A stretch of DNA of 64,000 bases from Actinosynnema sp. ALI-1.44 (lineage in GTDB: Bacteria > Actinomycetota > Actinomycetes > Mycobacteriales > Pseudonocardiaceae), in contig NZ_MTQO01000044.1 in the NCBI RefSeq assembly GCF_001984155.1, positions 248,001 through 312,000 on the forward strand, in the 5' to 3' direction. Positions 33,764 to 43,098 of the stretch are shown one piece after another. The position numbers and the translations under genes are program-made. The notes beneath the pieces are model-generated. The model was given only the letters and a program-made list of their open reading frames with translations. It was not told where the DNA came from and did no database searches. Every line of letters starts with the position of its first letter. The first letter of the stretch is position 1.

Positions 33764-35377
33764 CTATCGCGGCGGCTTGATCGACATCACGTGGTGGAAG
33801 ACGTCCCGCGGGTCCCAGCGGGCCTTCACTTGCTGGAGCCTCCGGTAGTTGTCCTTGTAGTACAACGCGTGCCATGGAACGCCGGATGTGTTCCACTTCG
33901 GATCGGTGGTGTCGCTGTCCGGGTAGTTGATGTACGAGCCGTCGTTCACGCCGTTCGGAGCGGGAACGCCACCGGTTTCCTCGTACATCGCGCGGTACCA
34001 GCGGCGGATCCAGTCGAGGTTCGCCTGTTCTGCTTTCGGGTCTGTCCAGGAGACCGTGTAGATCACCTTCATGATGCTGTCGCGTTGGGGCAACACGGTC
34101 GCGTCCGGCGCCACGGTGTTGACTTTCCCGCCGTACGACAGCAGCCAGAGCAGGGCACTCTCGTTGTTGTGGTCCGTGCTGGTCAGGTACTCGTACGCCG
34201 TCTCGATCTGCGCGTCGGTGAAGCGCTTGCGCAGGTAGGCGGCTTTTCCTTTGTACATCCCGGATTCGTCGTTCTGGCTGAGCGATCCGAGCTTCACCGC
34301 CGCCAGCCACGGCCGCCGCGTGACCGGCAGTATCGTCGTCGTCCCCGGCACTGCCCTGGTGACGTCCGCGATGTAGGCGCTCAGCAGTTCGTCCGCGTCG
34401 GGCAGGGTTCCGTCCATCGACACCACCATGCCGAACCCGCCGGGCTCGGTGCCTTTCATCTTCCTGGTGATCAGCAGCGGACTGAACAGACTGGCGTACC
34501 GGGACCCTGGTGCGCTGTTGCGCTCGTGCCATTCGCCGTAGTTGCGCAGCAGCCTGGTGAACGACTCCTTGGTGATGTCACGCCAGTTCCACCCGACGCC
34601 GGTGCTGATCGTGACAGCGGGCGGCTTCGGCAGCAGCCGGGACGGGTCGCTTCCGGTCGCGCCGGGTGTTCGCATCCAGTACCGGGTGACCACGCCGAAG
34701 TTGCCGCCACCGCCTCCGGTGTGCGCCCACCACAGGTCGTGGTTCTCGTCATCGGGTTCACGAGTCGCGACCACGGCACGCGCCCGTCCCGAGCGGTCCA
34801 CCACGACGACCTCGACCGCGTACAGGTAGTCCACGACCGAGCCGAGCGACCGCGACAACGGACCATATCCGCCGCCTTGGATGTGCCCGCCCGCCGCGAC
34901 GCCGCCGCATTGGCCGCCCGGGATCGTGACGCCCCAGGTCAGGTACAGCCGCTGGTACACCTCCCACAGCGACGCACCTGGTTCGATCATGAACGCGTTG
35001 CGGCGCTGGTCGAACGTGATCTGCCGCATCGCCGACAGGTCGACGACCACCTCGGTGCCGTCACCGACGAAGTTCTCGTAGCAGTGCCCGCCGCTGCGGA
35101 CCGTCACACGCTTGCCCGCCCGCATCGCGTCGTTCACCGCCCGTACGACCTGCTCGGTCGTGGTGGGCAGCCGGAAGTACTGCGGACGCGGGAAGAACCG
35201 CTCGTTCGTGCGACGCAGCACAAGGTCCTCGTAACGGGCGTCGCTCGCCGGGATCGTGGCGGCCGTCTCCGGCTCCGCAGCCGCCGCCTCACCGCCGACC
35301 AGGGCCGTACCACCCAGCACCGTGCCACCCAGTGCGGCTGTACCGGCGAGGAATCGCCGTCGTGTGGGACCAGACAT
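33764..35377 (-). CDS. Exported BBE-type FAD-linked oxidase with two covalent FAD sites
   Basis: 537 residues. A twin-arginine signal (TRRRFLAGTAALGG) starts at about residue 5. The FAD_binding_4 domain contains H98 in VRSGGHCYENF and C157 in PGGQCGGVAAGGH, the two positions that bind FAD in bicovalent berberine-bridge-like enzymes. A BBE domain ends the protein (YINYPD.., WHALYYKDNYRRLQQVKARWDPRDVFHH). It likely oxidises a secreted sugar, alcohol or natural product and passes electrons to oxygen. The ATG at 35377 follows GGGGGAAAAC. Confidence 0.9.
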   Translation of the reverse strand: MSGPTRRRFLAGTAALGGTVLGGTALVGGEAAAAEPETAATIPASDARYEDLVLRRTNERFFPRPQYFRLPTTTEQVVRAVNDAMRAGKRVTVRSGGHCYENFVGDGTEVVVDLSAMRQITFDQRRNAFMIEPGASLWEVYQRLYLTWGVTIPGGQCGGVAAGGHIQGGGYGPLSRSLGSVVDYLYAVEVVVVDRSGRARAVVATREPDDENHDLWWAHTGGGGGNFGVVTRYWMRTPGATGSDPSRLLPKPPAVTISTGVGWNWRDITKESFTRLLRNYGEWHERNSAPGSRYASLFSPLLITRKMKGTEPGGFGMVVSMDGTLPDADELLSAYIADVTRAVPGTTTILPVTRRPWLAAVKLGSLSQNDESGMYKGKAAYLRKRFTDAQIETAYEYLTSTDHNNESALLWLLSYGGKVNTVAPDATVLPQRDSIMKVIYTVSWTDPKAEQANLDWIRRWYRAMYEETGGVPAPNGVNDGSYINYPDSDTTDPKWNTSGVPWHALYYKDNYRRLQQVKARWDPRDVFHHVMSIKPPR

Positions 35378-35464
35378 GTTTTCCCCCAACACTTTCGTGG
35401 TTGTATCTGCTCACGGGTGACGCTAGCGGCCCCGCTGCGGCGACGACATCCGTCTGGACGCACT

Positions 35465-35492
35465 CCGGAGGTGGGCCTAGGCCCACCTCCGG
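35465..35492. repeat. Perfect 28-bp palindrome
   Basis: CCGGAGGTGGGCCT is followed directly by its exact inverse, with CCTAGG at the centre and no loop. It lies in the 200-bp divergent region between the flavoprotein gene and the decayed phosphatase gene. It may be an operator, a cruciform or the scar of an element inserting at CTAG. Confidence 0.7.
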
Positions 35493-35576
35493 GTAGCGAT
35501 TCCTGGTTTGGAGTTTCCGCTGTCCTGGGAACCCTCCGGCGTCGATGGACGCGGTGCATGACACAGCGGGGGACGA

Positions 35577-37170
35577 GTGGCCAAGGACAGCGAGGTCCCA
35601 CCTGGTCTGGCGGCGGCAGTCGCGCTCGGCGGGGAGACGGGTGCGCAGTTCGCTGCCTACGACTGGGCGGCGCACCCGGCGACCGGGCCAAGACGGCGTT
35701 CCTGACCAACGTCAGCCACGAGTTCCGCACGCCGCTGACGGTGCTGCTCGGCCCGCTCGACGACGCCATCGCCGACAGCGGTGGCGACCCGGAGCAGGTC
35801 GAACGCCTGGACACCGCCCGCCGCAACGCCCACAGGCTGCTGCGGCGCGCGCGTCAGCGGGGCCGAACGCGAACGCGCCGAACGCGAACGAAACCAGGTG
35901 CACACCAGCAAAGCGCAGTTCTCCGCGCGACCCGGCACCGCGGAGTCCATTGAGGACATCCTGGCCGCGCTCGTGTCGTCACCGGGCACGTCGCTGGACG
36001 CCGACACGGTCGCGATCGCCACGACCGACGTCGGCTCCGACCAGATCCGCATCCACTACGCCGGTACGCTGCCGACAGAACTGCGGGACCGCTACCACGC
36101 GGTCGCCCCCGACGCGCCGCTGCCCTGGACCGACGTGATCGCCATCGGGCAGCCTCTCGTCATCGCCGACACAGCCGACGCCGACCCGCGGTACGAGGCC
36201 GTCGTCCGCGACTGGTCCGGCAGCGTCCGCGCCGCGGCCGTCTACCCGTTGAAGGGCTCCGCCGGAGCGGTCCACGGTTCGCTCGCGCTGCTCTGGTCCA
36301 CCCCACACCTTGGGACCCGGCGAGCTGAACGCCCTCACCACACTGTCCGCGCGGACCTACCACGCGCTCGACCGTGTGCGCGCCATCCAGCGCGAACACC
36401 AGATCGCCACCGACTTCCATGACCACCTGCTCGACCTCGACCGGCGGCCGTCGTGGCCGCACGCTACGAGCCGACCGCGGAGGCCATGCGGGTCGGCGGC
36501 GACTGGTACCTCGTCGCCCCGTTGGACCATCCGGCACGCGTCGGCGTGTCCGTCGGTGACGTGGTCGGGCACGGCCTTCCGGCCGCCACCGTGATGAGCA
36601 AGCTGCGCAGTGCGCTCACCGCAGCGGCGTTGACCGTGAGCGACCCGCGAGCGCGCCGCCGCTGCGCCACCAGTTCCGCGCGTGGCTGACCGGGCTGGAT
36701 CTGGGCGACGTGCTCGTGCACGACATCCTGCTGGCGGTCGGCGAAGCGGTCAGCAACGCCATCGAGCACGGCAGCGGATCGAATCCGCACGCGACCGTGT
36801 TCGTCGAGGCGTTCGCGGACGAGAACACGATCACCACCACGGTGTCCGACACCGGGCGCTGGACCAGCGACTCGTCGGCCAGCCACCGCGAGGCCCAGCG
36901 CGCACGTGGCCCAACTGGACGGCCACGTCACCACCGCCACGATCACGGGCGAGATCGACGTGACCAACGCCGACGACCTGGCCGGATCACTTGGCGAAAT
37001 CCCCGGCGAGCAGGCGCTCGTGCTCGACCTGAGCACCCTGAGCTACCTCGACAGCGCCGGGTTCGCGGTGCTCGACCGGATCCTGTCCGAGCGTCCCGTC
37101 GTGGTCGTCCTGGCACCGGGGAGCAAACTCCGCAGGGCGGCCACCCTCATGGGCTGCACTACCACGATGA
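35577..37170 (+). pseudogene. Decayed multi-domain sensor with SpoIIE-type phosphatase, RsbW-like and STAS domains
   Basis: Homology can be followed through several frames: an N-terminus (GLAAAVALGGETGAQFAAYDWAA) typical of PAS-type phosphatases; a histidine-kinase dimer motif (AKTAFLTNVSHEFRTPLTVLLG); a GAF domain (EDILAALVSSPGTSLDADTVA to AAVYPLKGSAGAVHGSLALLWS); the SpoIIE start (ARYEPTAEAMRVGGDWYLV then SVGDVVGHGLPAATVMSKLR); an ATPase box (LAVGEAVSNAIEHG); and a STAS domain (LVLDLSTLSYLDSAGFAVL). Each part is short and lies in a different frame, so several deletions and at least four frameshifts have occurred. The intact gene would have controlled a stress sigma factor network. Confidence 0.75.
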
Positions 37171-37223
37171 CGTCGCCACGGCCCAAGCCGCCGCGCGAGC
37201 GCAGACCATGCCATGATCGCGGG

Positions 37224-38012
37224 ATGGCCACGATCGTCGCCTTCCACGCCCACCCCGACGACGAGGTGCTGCTGACCGGCGGAACGCTGGCGCGGTTCGC
37301 CGCCGAAGGCCACCGGGTGGTGATCGTCGTGGCCTGCGACGGGATCGTGCGCCCCGAAGCCACCGGCCCGGCGCTGCGGGCCCGCCTCGACGAACTGCAC
37401 GCCAGCGCCGCCGCGCTCGGCGTCGCCAGGGTCGAGCACCTCGGTTACGCCGACACGGGGCACGGCTCCAGGCTGTCGGCGGACCCGCCGGGGCGGACCA
37501 GGTTCGGCAACGCCCCTGTCGACGAGTCCGCGGGCAAGCTCGCGGACCTGCTCCGCGCCGAAGACGCCGACCTGCTGCTCAGCTACGACCCGAGCGGCGG
37601 CTACGGGCACCGCGACCACGTCCGCGTCCACCAGGTCGGGGCGCGCGCGGCCGAGCTGACCGGAGTCCGGGTCCTGGAGGCCACGCTGCCCCGCGAGCCC
37701 GTCGTCCGGCTCTTCCACGCGTTGCGCGTGCTCAGGCTGGTTCGCCGCTATGACCCGCAGGTCATCGCCACCAGCTACAGCCCACGCTCGGCGATCACCC
37801 ACCGGATCGATGTCCGGCGGTACGCCACCCACAAGCGCGCCGCGCTGGCCGCCCACCGCTCCCAGACCCACGGCACCGGCCGGGCCGCGCCGTTGTTCCG
37901 TGCACTGGCGGCCCTGCCCGCCCCGATCTTCGGGCTGCTGCTCGGCCGCGAGTGGTTCGTCGACCCCGCCTCTGGCTCCACCCGCACCACCAGCGACAAT
38001 CTTTCCCACTAG
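37224..38012 (+). CDS. PIG-L/LmbE-family deacetylase
   Basis: 262 residues. The zinc motif HAHPDDE is at residues 8-14 and the later GHRDHVRVH carries the third ligand. The family removes acetyl groups from GlcNAc-type substrates (MshB, teicoplanin deacetylase, PIG-L). The specific substrate is not evident. The ATG at 37224 lies 50 bp after the decayed STAS segment and stays in the same frame as it, which is chance. The C-terminus has a hydrophobic stretch (FRALAALPAPIFGLLLG), so membrane association is possible. Confidence 0.85.
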   Translation: MATIVAFHAHPDDEVLLTGGTLARFAAEGHRVVIVVACDGIVRPEATGPALRARLDELHASAAALGVARVEHLGYADTGHGSRLSADPPGRTRFGNAPVDESAGKLADLLRAEDADLLLSYDPSGGYGHRDHVRVHQVGARAAELTGVRVLEATLPREPVVRLFHALRVLRLVRRYDPQVIATSYSPRSAITHRIDVRRYATHKRAALAAHRSQTHGTGRAAPLFRALAALPAPIFGLLLGREWFVDPASGSTRTTSDNLSH

Positions 38013-38186
38013 AGCTGTCCGCCGTGCACGGCGTGGTCCGGGGTGCGGTACCTTCTCGAACGGCATTCCCAGTCGTTGGCGTCGGTCCACGCATAACCGT
38101 CGCCAACGCGGTTACGGCGAACTGGCGGTGGGTACCTCAGGCACGGGCCCGACCAGCCCGCCCGTGTATGAGGAGCTGCGCACCGC

Positions 38187-38705
38187 ATGCTTGATGACAC
38201 CGGCCCGGATCCGTCCCGGCCCGCCGTGACCATGTCCGCCGATTCCGTGCGTGCGTGGGCGCGCGCCCTGCCAGCGCCGGCATGCGAGGTCGTACTGGGC
38301 GCGGACCTCGACCAGCCCTATCTGTTCCACGTGTTCGCCGGAGTCGGCACAGCGCTGTCCGCCCAGCGACGGGCGGTAGGCCAGTGGGCACGCGGCCTCG
38401 GCCTCGGCGGTTACGGCGCCGACGACATCGTGCTCGCCGTGGACGAGGCAGTCACCAACGCGATCGAGCACGGCTACCGCGGCCGCACCGAGGGCGAACC
38501 CGGCACGGTGGGGCTGTTCTGTGGCAACAACCCCGACCAGCGGATGGCGTGCGTCATCGTGGCCGACAAGGGCTCCTGGCTGGCCCCGAGTGCTCCCGGG
38601 GTTCGCGGACGTGGCCTGTTGTTGATGGGAAAGCTCGCCGACAGGTTCGACCTCTACCCCGCCGACGGGGGCACGGTCGCGTTGCTCGGCTGGTTCACAC
38701 ACTGA
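38187..38705 (+). CDS. RsbW-like ATP-binding anti-sigma kinase
   Basis: 172 residues with a GHKL ATPase domain: the N-box DIVLAVDEAVTNAIEHGY at about 80-97, then VIVADKGSW and the G-rich lid VRGRGLLLMGKLAD. Single-domain HATPase_c_2 proteins of this kind bind sigma factors or anti-anti-sigma factors and phosphorylate the latter. It lies near the decayed phosphatase gene, and may be left over from the same control module. The partner is not in the window. Confidence 0.82.
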   Translation: MLDDTGPDPSRPAVTMSADSVRAWARALPAPACEVVLGADLDQPYLFHVFAGVGTALSAQRRAVGQWARGLGLGGYGADDIVLAVDEAVTNAIEHGYRGRTEGEPGTVGLFCGNNPDQRMACVIVADKGSWLAPSAPGVRGRGLLLMGKLADRFDLYPADGGTVALLGWFTH

Positions 38706-38713
38706 GTACCGGG

Positions 38714-39364
38714 TCAAGCCACAGTGCACAGTGCACAGGCGTGTGACTCGCTGTCCGCACACGGCTCCTCAACGGGCTTTCGGTAGATCAGGCGCAGGTT
38801 CTGCGGTCCGGCGGCGGTCCGGTGGCGTTCGAACAGGGTCTCCAGCAGGTCGACCACCGGGCGTCGGCGATGGCGGTTCATCACCGGACGCCACAGGAAC
38901 AGCACGAGGTCCCCGCCTGGTTTCAGGACCCGGTGCGCCTCGCGAACCGCGCCGACCGGGTCGGGCATCTCCTCCAGGCTGTAGCCGTAGAACAGCGTGT
39001 CGGCCGTGTCGTCGGCCATGGGGAGTTTGCAGCCGTCGCCGGTGACGCACACCGTGTCCGCGCCCGGCAGGCCGTCGAGGTCCTGCTGGAGGGATCGCGT
39101 GCCACGGGCGGAAGGGTCCAGTGCGATCAGGGTGCTGCCCGCACCGAGGTGGGCTTTCAGTGCCCGCGTGTAGAAACCGCCGCCGCTGCCGACCTCGAGG
39201 CACACCCCGCCGGGCTTGCGGGCGATCACGCGGACGTCGTAGCGGGGCAGGTCCCAACCCAGTACCGCACGCAGCGCCGGGCTGCTGATCAGCTTGTACA
39301 GCGCGGCCGGCGTGCGCCATCCCCCGCGGACAACGGGGTCGGACGTGCGCTCAATCGTGGTCAT
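38714..39364 (-). CDS. Class I SAM-dependent methyltransferase
   Basis: 216 residues. Motif I is CLEVGSGGGFYTRAL, followed by the acidic ALDPSARG turn and RVLKPGGDLVLFLWRPV. The C-terminus has three cysteines (PCADSESHACALCTVA). The ATG at 39364 overlaps the MFS stop as ATGA, so the exporter and this enzyme are translated together, a common arrangement for resistance by drug modification and efflux. Substrate unknown. Confidence 0.85.
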   Translation of the reverse strand: MTTIERTSDPVVRGGWRTPAALYKLISSPALRAVLGWDLPRYDVRVIARKPGGVCLEVGSGGGFYTRALKAHLGAGSTLIALDPSARGTRSLQQDLDGLPGADTVCVTGDGCKLPMADDTADTLFYGYSLEEMPDPVGAVREAHRVLKPGGDLVLFLWRPVMNRHRRRPVVDLLETLFERHRTAAGPQNLRLIYRKPVEEPCADSESHACALCTVA

Positions 39365-40839
39365 GCTGTGGTTTCCTTCGTTTTCGGGAGGGCACGCGCC
39401 GCTGCGATCGCGGCGACGACGAACAGGACGGCACCGGTGACCATGGCCAGGCGCAGGCCGTCGACGAACGCGGACTTGGCCAGTTCCACCAAGTTCGCAC
39501 CGGCGTCCGCGGGCAGGCCCGAGGCGATGGTGATCGCCTCGGTGAGACCGTCGCGGGCAGGAGTGGCGGGCATGCCCGCGGCGTACGCGGCAGTGGCGAG
39601 GCTGCCGAGGACAGCGACACCCAGTCCCGCGCCGAGTTCGTAGGCGGTTTCCTCCACGGCCGCTGCCGCGCCTGCTTGGTGCGCCGGCGCGGCGGCGAGC
39701 AAGGCGTCGGACGCCGCCGTGAGGGACACCGAGACGCCGAAGCCGATGGCCCCGAGGACGGGCCCCAGCAGCCAGAGGTTCTCGGTCTCGGTCATCCCGG
39801 CCGCGGCGCACAGCAGGGCCAGCGCGCCGATCGCGAAACCGGCGAGGGTCATCATGCGGTTGCCGAACCACTGCAGCAACGGACCCGCCACGACACTGCC
39901 GACCACGGCCGCGCCCATCACGAACAGCAGTCGCAGCGCGGCCTGCATCGGCTCCAGCGCCAGCACCAGTTGGAGGTACTGGGCGAACAACAGGCCAAGG
40001 CCGACAACGGACATCAGCACGAGCAACACACTGCCGACCGCGACCCGGAACGCGGGCTGGCGGAACAGCGACACGTCGAGCAGCGGCGCGGTCAGGTGGC
40101 GTTGCCGGTTGACGAAGACCGCCAGCAGCACGAGCCCGATCAGCCCGGCGAGCGGGCCGAGCACGTACATCGCCCCGCCGTGCGGGGTCTGCTTGACCGC
40201 GAAGGCGACTCCGACGACGCCGAGGGCGGCCAGCACCGCGCTGCGCACGTCCCACGGGCCGTCCGGCGGGTCGGCGGATTCGGGGATCAGCCAGTAGGTC
40301 AACGGAATCGCCAGTACCATCACCGGCACGTTGATCAGGAACGCGGCGTGCCACGAGAACGTCTCGACCAGGAAACCGCCGAGCAGCGGCCCGAGCACCG
40401 CGCCGGAACCGGCGATGCCGCTCCAGATCCCGATCGCCATCCGGCGCTCGGCCCGGTCGGGAAACGCCTGGCGCAACAGGGACAGCGTGGCAGGCATGAT
40501 CATCGCGCCACCGACGCCGAGCAACGCCCGCGCCGCGATCAGCACCGCCACGTTTCCAGCCAGCGCGCAGGCCAGCGACGCCAGCCCGAACACGACGTAG
40601 CCCAGCACGAGGACCTTGCGTCTGCCGTAGCGATCGCCCAGCGTGCCGAACGCGAGCAACAGAGGCGCGGCTACCAGCGAGTAGGCCGCGATGATCCACA
40701 ACTGGCCAGTGGCGGACGGACGCAGGTCCGCGGCGAGGGCGGGCAAGGCCATGTGCAGCACTGTGGCGTCCACGGAGACCAGCAGAAGACTGGCGCAGAG
40801 GACAGCCAGCACGACCCAACGCCGACGGATCACAGGCAT
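39361..40839 (-). CDS. MFS drug exporter, 14-helix EmrB/QacA type
   Basis: 492 residues with 14 predicted helices. The DHA2 marks are SVDATVLHMALPAL in helix 1 and GTLGDRYGRRKVLVLG after helix 2, plus the motif GIAGSGAVLGPLLGGF in helix 5. It should export toxic hydrophobic compounds by proton antiport. The ATG at 40839 is preferred; a GTG at 40875 is possible. A methyltransferase follows with overlapping codons. Confidence 0.87.
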   Translation of the reverse strand: MPVIRRRWVVLAVLCASLLLVSVDATVLHMALPALAADLRPSATGQLWIIAAYSLVAAPLLLAFGTLGDRYGRRKVLVLGYVVFGLASLACALAGNVAVLIAARALLGVGGAMIMPATLSLLRQAFPDRAERRMAIGIWSGIAGSGAVLGPLLGGFLVETFSWHAAFLINVPVMVLAIPLTYWLIPESADPPDGPWDVRSAVLAALGVVGVAFAVKQTPHGGAMYVLGPLAGLIGLVLLAVFVNRQRHLTAPLLDVSLFRQPAFRVAVGSVLLVLMSVVGLGLLFAQYLQLVLALEPMQAALRLLFVMGAAVVGSVVAGPLLQWFGNRMMTLAGFAIGALALLCAAAGMTETENLWLLGPVLGAIGFGVSVSLTAASDALLAAAPAHQAGAAAAVEETAYELGAGLGVAVLGSLATAAYAAGMPATPARDGLTEAITIASGLPADAGANLVELAKSAFVDGLRLAMVTGAVLFVVAAIAAARALPKTKETTA

Positions 40840-40992
40840 GGGCCCCGGCTCGTCATCAGTGGTAACGGGATGCACGTCTCCACTGTGACCAAGACCTGTC
40901 GTGCCCACCTCATCCCTGAGGATTCTCTCAGGTCATCCTTTGGTCGAACCTCGACCCCGACCCGAGTGGCCGTGTTTCGTGTGGTAGAGACG

Positions 40993-41307
40993 TCAGCGCA
41001 CCGTTGCGGCGGGCAGAACCACCGTGTGGTACGACTCGATCCGCGAAACAACGGACTCCCGAGGCCCCTGCCGCCAGATGTCGCTGCCGTAGAAGGCGCC
41101 CTCGAGCTCTTCGCGCTGTTCCACGGAGTCGAACGCCCGGATCAGGTACGCCTCCTCGTCGCCGTCTTCGCTGACCATCGACGCGCCGCTGGCGACGACG
41201 TGGATGCCCGCTGCCGCAAGGAGGGGAGTGACTTCGTCCCGCATGATGGAGACGAAGTCGTCGATCGTCCCCGGCTTGAGCCGGTACGTTCGGATCTCCA
41301 GGATCAT
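40993..41307 (-). CDS. NIPSNAP-like small protein
   Basis: 104 residues of the dimeric ferredoxin-like fold: MILEIRTYRLKPGTIDDF at the start is typical of NIPSNAP-family proteins, with ESYHTVVLPA near the end. Function is unknown; relatives are often next to oxidoreductases, as here. The ATG at 41307 follows GGGGGAGG. It lies downstream of the quinone oxidoreductase on the same strand. Confidence 0.75.
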   Translation of the reverse strand: MILEIRTYRLKPGTIDDFVSIMRDEVTPLLAAAGIHVVASGASMVSEDGDEEAYLIRAFDSVEQREELEGAFYGSDIWRQGPRESVVSRIESYHTVVLPAATVR

Positions 41308-41355
41308 CGTGTCCTCCCCCATGGTCGACAGGCCCCAGGGTAGTGCCGGACGCGA

Positions 41356-42378
41356 TCACGCGGGGTCGGGAACGAGGACGACCTTGCCCGCCGCGGTACC
41401 GGACTCCGCGAACCGCATCGCGTCGGCGACGTCCAACAGCGGGAAGGCGCGGGCGATGCGTGCGGTGATCGCACCGGCGGCGACCTGCCCGAACACGGCT
41501 TCCATATCCGCGCGCAGTGCGGCCTGGTGGCGCTGCGGGTTCAGCTTGCGGCCCGCCCAGATGTTGAAGAACGTCGCGGAGCGGCCGTTGGGCAGCGCGT
41601 TCCACAGCAGGAGCTGGCCGATCAGGGCCAGTACCGGCAGTTTGGCGTTGCCCTGCTGGTCACGGGTGGCGGCGGTGCCGTACGACACGAGCACTCCGCC
41701 GCGGCCGAGCATCGACCACGAGGTGCGGATGCCTTCGCCGCCGACGTGGTCGAACACGGCTTGCACGCCGTTCGGGGCGATGGCACGGACCGCGGCGGCG
41801 GTGTCGGTCTCCCGGTCGACCGCGATCGCGCCGAGCTGCTCGACGTACGGCATGTGCCGCTTGGACACGATCCCCACGACCTGGGCGCCCATGTGCTGGG
41901 CGAGCTCCACCAGCAGCGAGCCGACCCCGCCGTTGGCGCCGAGCACGACCACGGTGTCACCACGGCCGACCTTGCCGATCGTGAGCATGCGCCGTGCCGT
42001 GACGCCGTTGACGATCACCGCTTCCGCGGCCTCGGCGGTCACGCCGTCCGGCACGGGAACGAGGTCGCTGGTGGGCAGCACCAGCCGGTTCGCCCAGCCG
42101 CCGACCTTGGTCAACGACGCCACCCGCTGCCCGACGACGAACCCGGAGTTCCGGTCGCCGAGCGCCTCGATCACGCCGACGACGTCGTAGCCGGGCACGA
42201 AGGGGAACGGTGGCTGGTCGTAGTACTTGCCGCGGCGCATCTGCTGCTCGGCGAACGACACCCCGGTCGCCTCCATCCGCACCAGCGCCTCCCCGCCCGC
42301 CAGCCGCGGCACATTCCTGGTGCGCACCTGCAGGCCCTCCGGCTCGACCACACCGGGCAACTGGATCTCCGTGATCAT
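41356..42378 (-). CDS. Zinc-type alcohol dehydrogenase-like quinone oxidoreductase
   Basis: 340 residues of the MDR superfamily. The GroES-like half has ATGVSFAEQQMRRGKYYDQPPFPFVPGYDVVGVI; the Rossmann half has the NADPH motif VVVLGANGGVGSLLVELAQ and FDHVGGEG. No catalytic zinc cysteine is present, so it reduces quinones or enones rather than oxidising alcohols. The ATG at 42378 follows GGAGGAGAC. It probably shares a transcript with the NIPSNAP-like gene. Confidence 0.86.
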   Translation of the reverse strand: MITEIQLPGVVEPEGLQVRTRNVPRLAGGEALVRMEATGVSFAEQQMRRGKYYDQPPFPFVPGYDVVGVIEALGDRNSGFVVGQRVASLTKVGGWANRLVLPTSDLVPVPDGVTAEAAEAVIVNGVTARRMLTIGKVGRGDTVVVLGANGGVGSLLVELAQHMGAQVVGIVSKRHMPYVEQLGAIAVDRETDTAAAVRAIAPNGVQAVFDHVGGEGIRTSWSMLGRGGVLVSYGTAATRDQQGNAKLPVLALIGQLLLWNALPNGRSATFFNIWAGRKLNPQRHQAALRADMEAVFGQVAAGAITARIARAFPLLDVADAMRFAESGTAAGKVVLVPDPA

Positions 42379-42506
42379 GATGTCTCCTCCGTCTGGCGTC
42401 CTGCCTGATGGGGACAACGATGCCGGGGCGGTGGCCGCGGTCGCGTCGGTGACGATTACGTAGATCACCGCCGAGTACGCAGTCACAGGTCAGAGCGAGT
42501 TCGCGG

Positions 42507-42672
42507 CTAGGTCGTGTTTCACATGTCCGGTCGATGAGAGGCGGGATCGGGGCGGTTCCTGGCGTCGCCGCGCGGACGCCGGAATACTGGTTGTCTTTTG
42601 GTGTTCGCGCGGTGGCGTCAGGGACCGCATCCGGCCCGGCTATCGCGATCGGACATGTGAAACACGGCCTAG
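42507..42672. mobile_element. 166-bp MITE with 23-bp terminal inverted repeats
   Basis: The left end starts CTAGGTCGTGTTTCACATGT and the right end is its inverse with one mismatch in 23 bases. No ORF of note lies inside. CTAG at both edges fits the YTAR target duplication of IS5-group elements, which may have mobilised it. Confidence 0.75.
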
Positions 42673-42757
42673 GTAGTCGTCACCGACGCGAGCGGGACCG
42701 CGCCAGGGGAAAGGTTGTTGTCAGCACACAGCGACTCGAACTCTCTCGGAGGAAACA

Positions 42758-43096
42758 ATGACCACCCAGCGCCCCACTCTGCTCGTCCTCATCTCGGCCT
42801 GGGCCGTCGCCGTCATGGTCGCGGGCCAGTTCGCGATGATCGCGATCGTCCCGGTCGCGCTCGTGCTCTACGGCAGCCTGCGCGGCCCCAGCGTACCGCT
42901 GCTTCGCTGGTCAGGCGTCGCGCTGGCCGCCGTCTACGCGACCCCGCTGGCCATGTGGGCGATCGGCCCCGACCGCGCGCCGAGCCTGTCCAAGGACATG
43001 CACCCCGCCCTCGCGGGTCTCGTCGTCGCCACGGCCGTCGTGGTCGCCGTCGTCAACCACCTCGCGCGGCGCAGGTCCGTGGCGAAGGCGGGGTGA
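42758..43096 (+). CDS. Small membrane protein (112 aa), unknown function
   Basis: Three hydrophobic segments (about 8-40, 47-68 and 82-100) and a basic tail. The ATG has an excellent ribosome site, GGAGGAAAC. It ends two bases before the convergent ABC permease stop. No family recognised. Confidence 0.65.
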   Translation: MTTQRPTLLVLISAWAVAVMVAGQFAMIAIVPVALVLYGSLRGPSVPLLRWSGVALAAVYATPLAMWAIGPDRAPSLSKDMHPALAGLVVATAVVVAVVNHLARRRSVAKAG

Positions 43097-43098
43097 GA

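Noticed and set aside
33791-35953. A 720-codon plus-strand frame opposite the bicovalent flavoprotein
   Set aside because: It is antisense composition except for its last part, which belongs to the decayed sensor gene.
37224-38012. PIG-L deacetylase as part of the Lpx pathway
   Set aside because: It is 9 kb away, on the other strand and separated by unrelated genes; LpxC already supplies the deacetylase.
36906-38012. A STAS-deacetylase fusion protein
   Set aside because: The frame is open across both by chance; the deacetylase has its own ATG and the STAS part belongs to a shattered gene.
38714-40819. A 701-codon frame reading through MFS and methyltransferase
   Set aside because: Only the last 216 codons (methyltransferase) look like protein; the rest is out of frame with the exporter gene.
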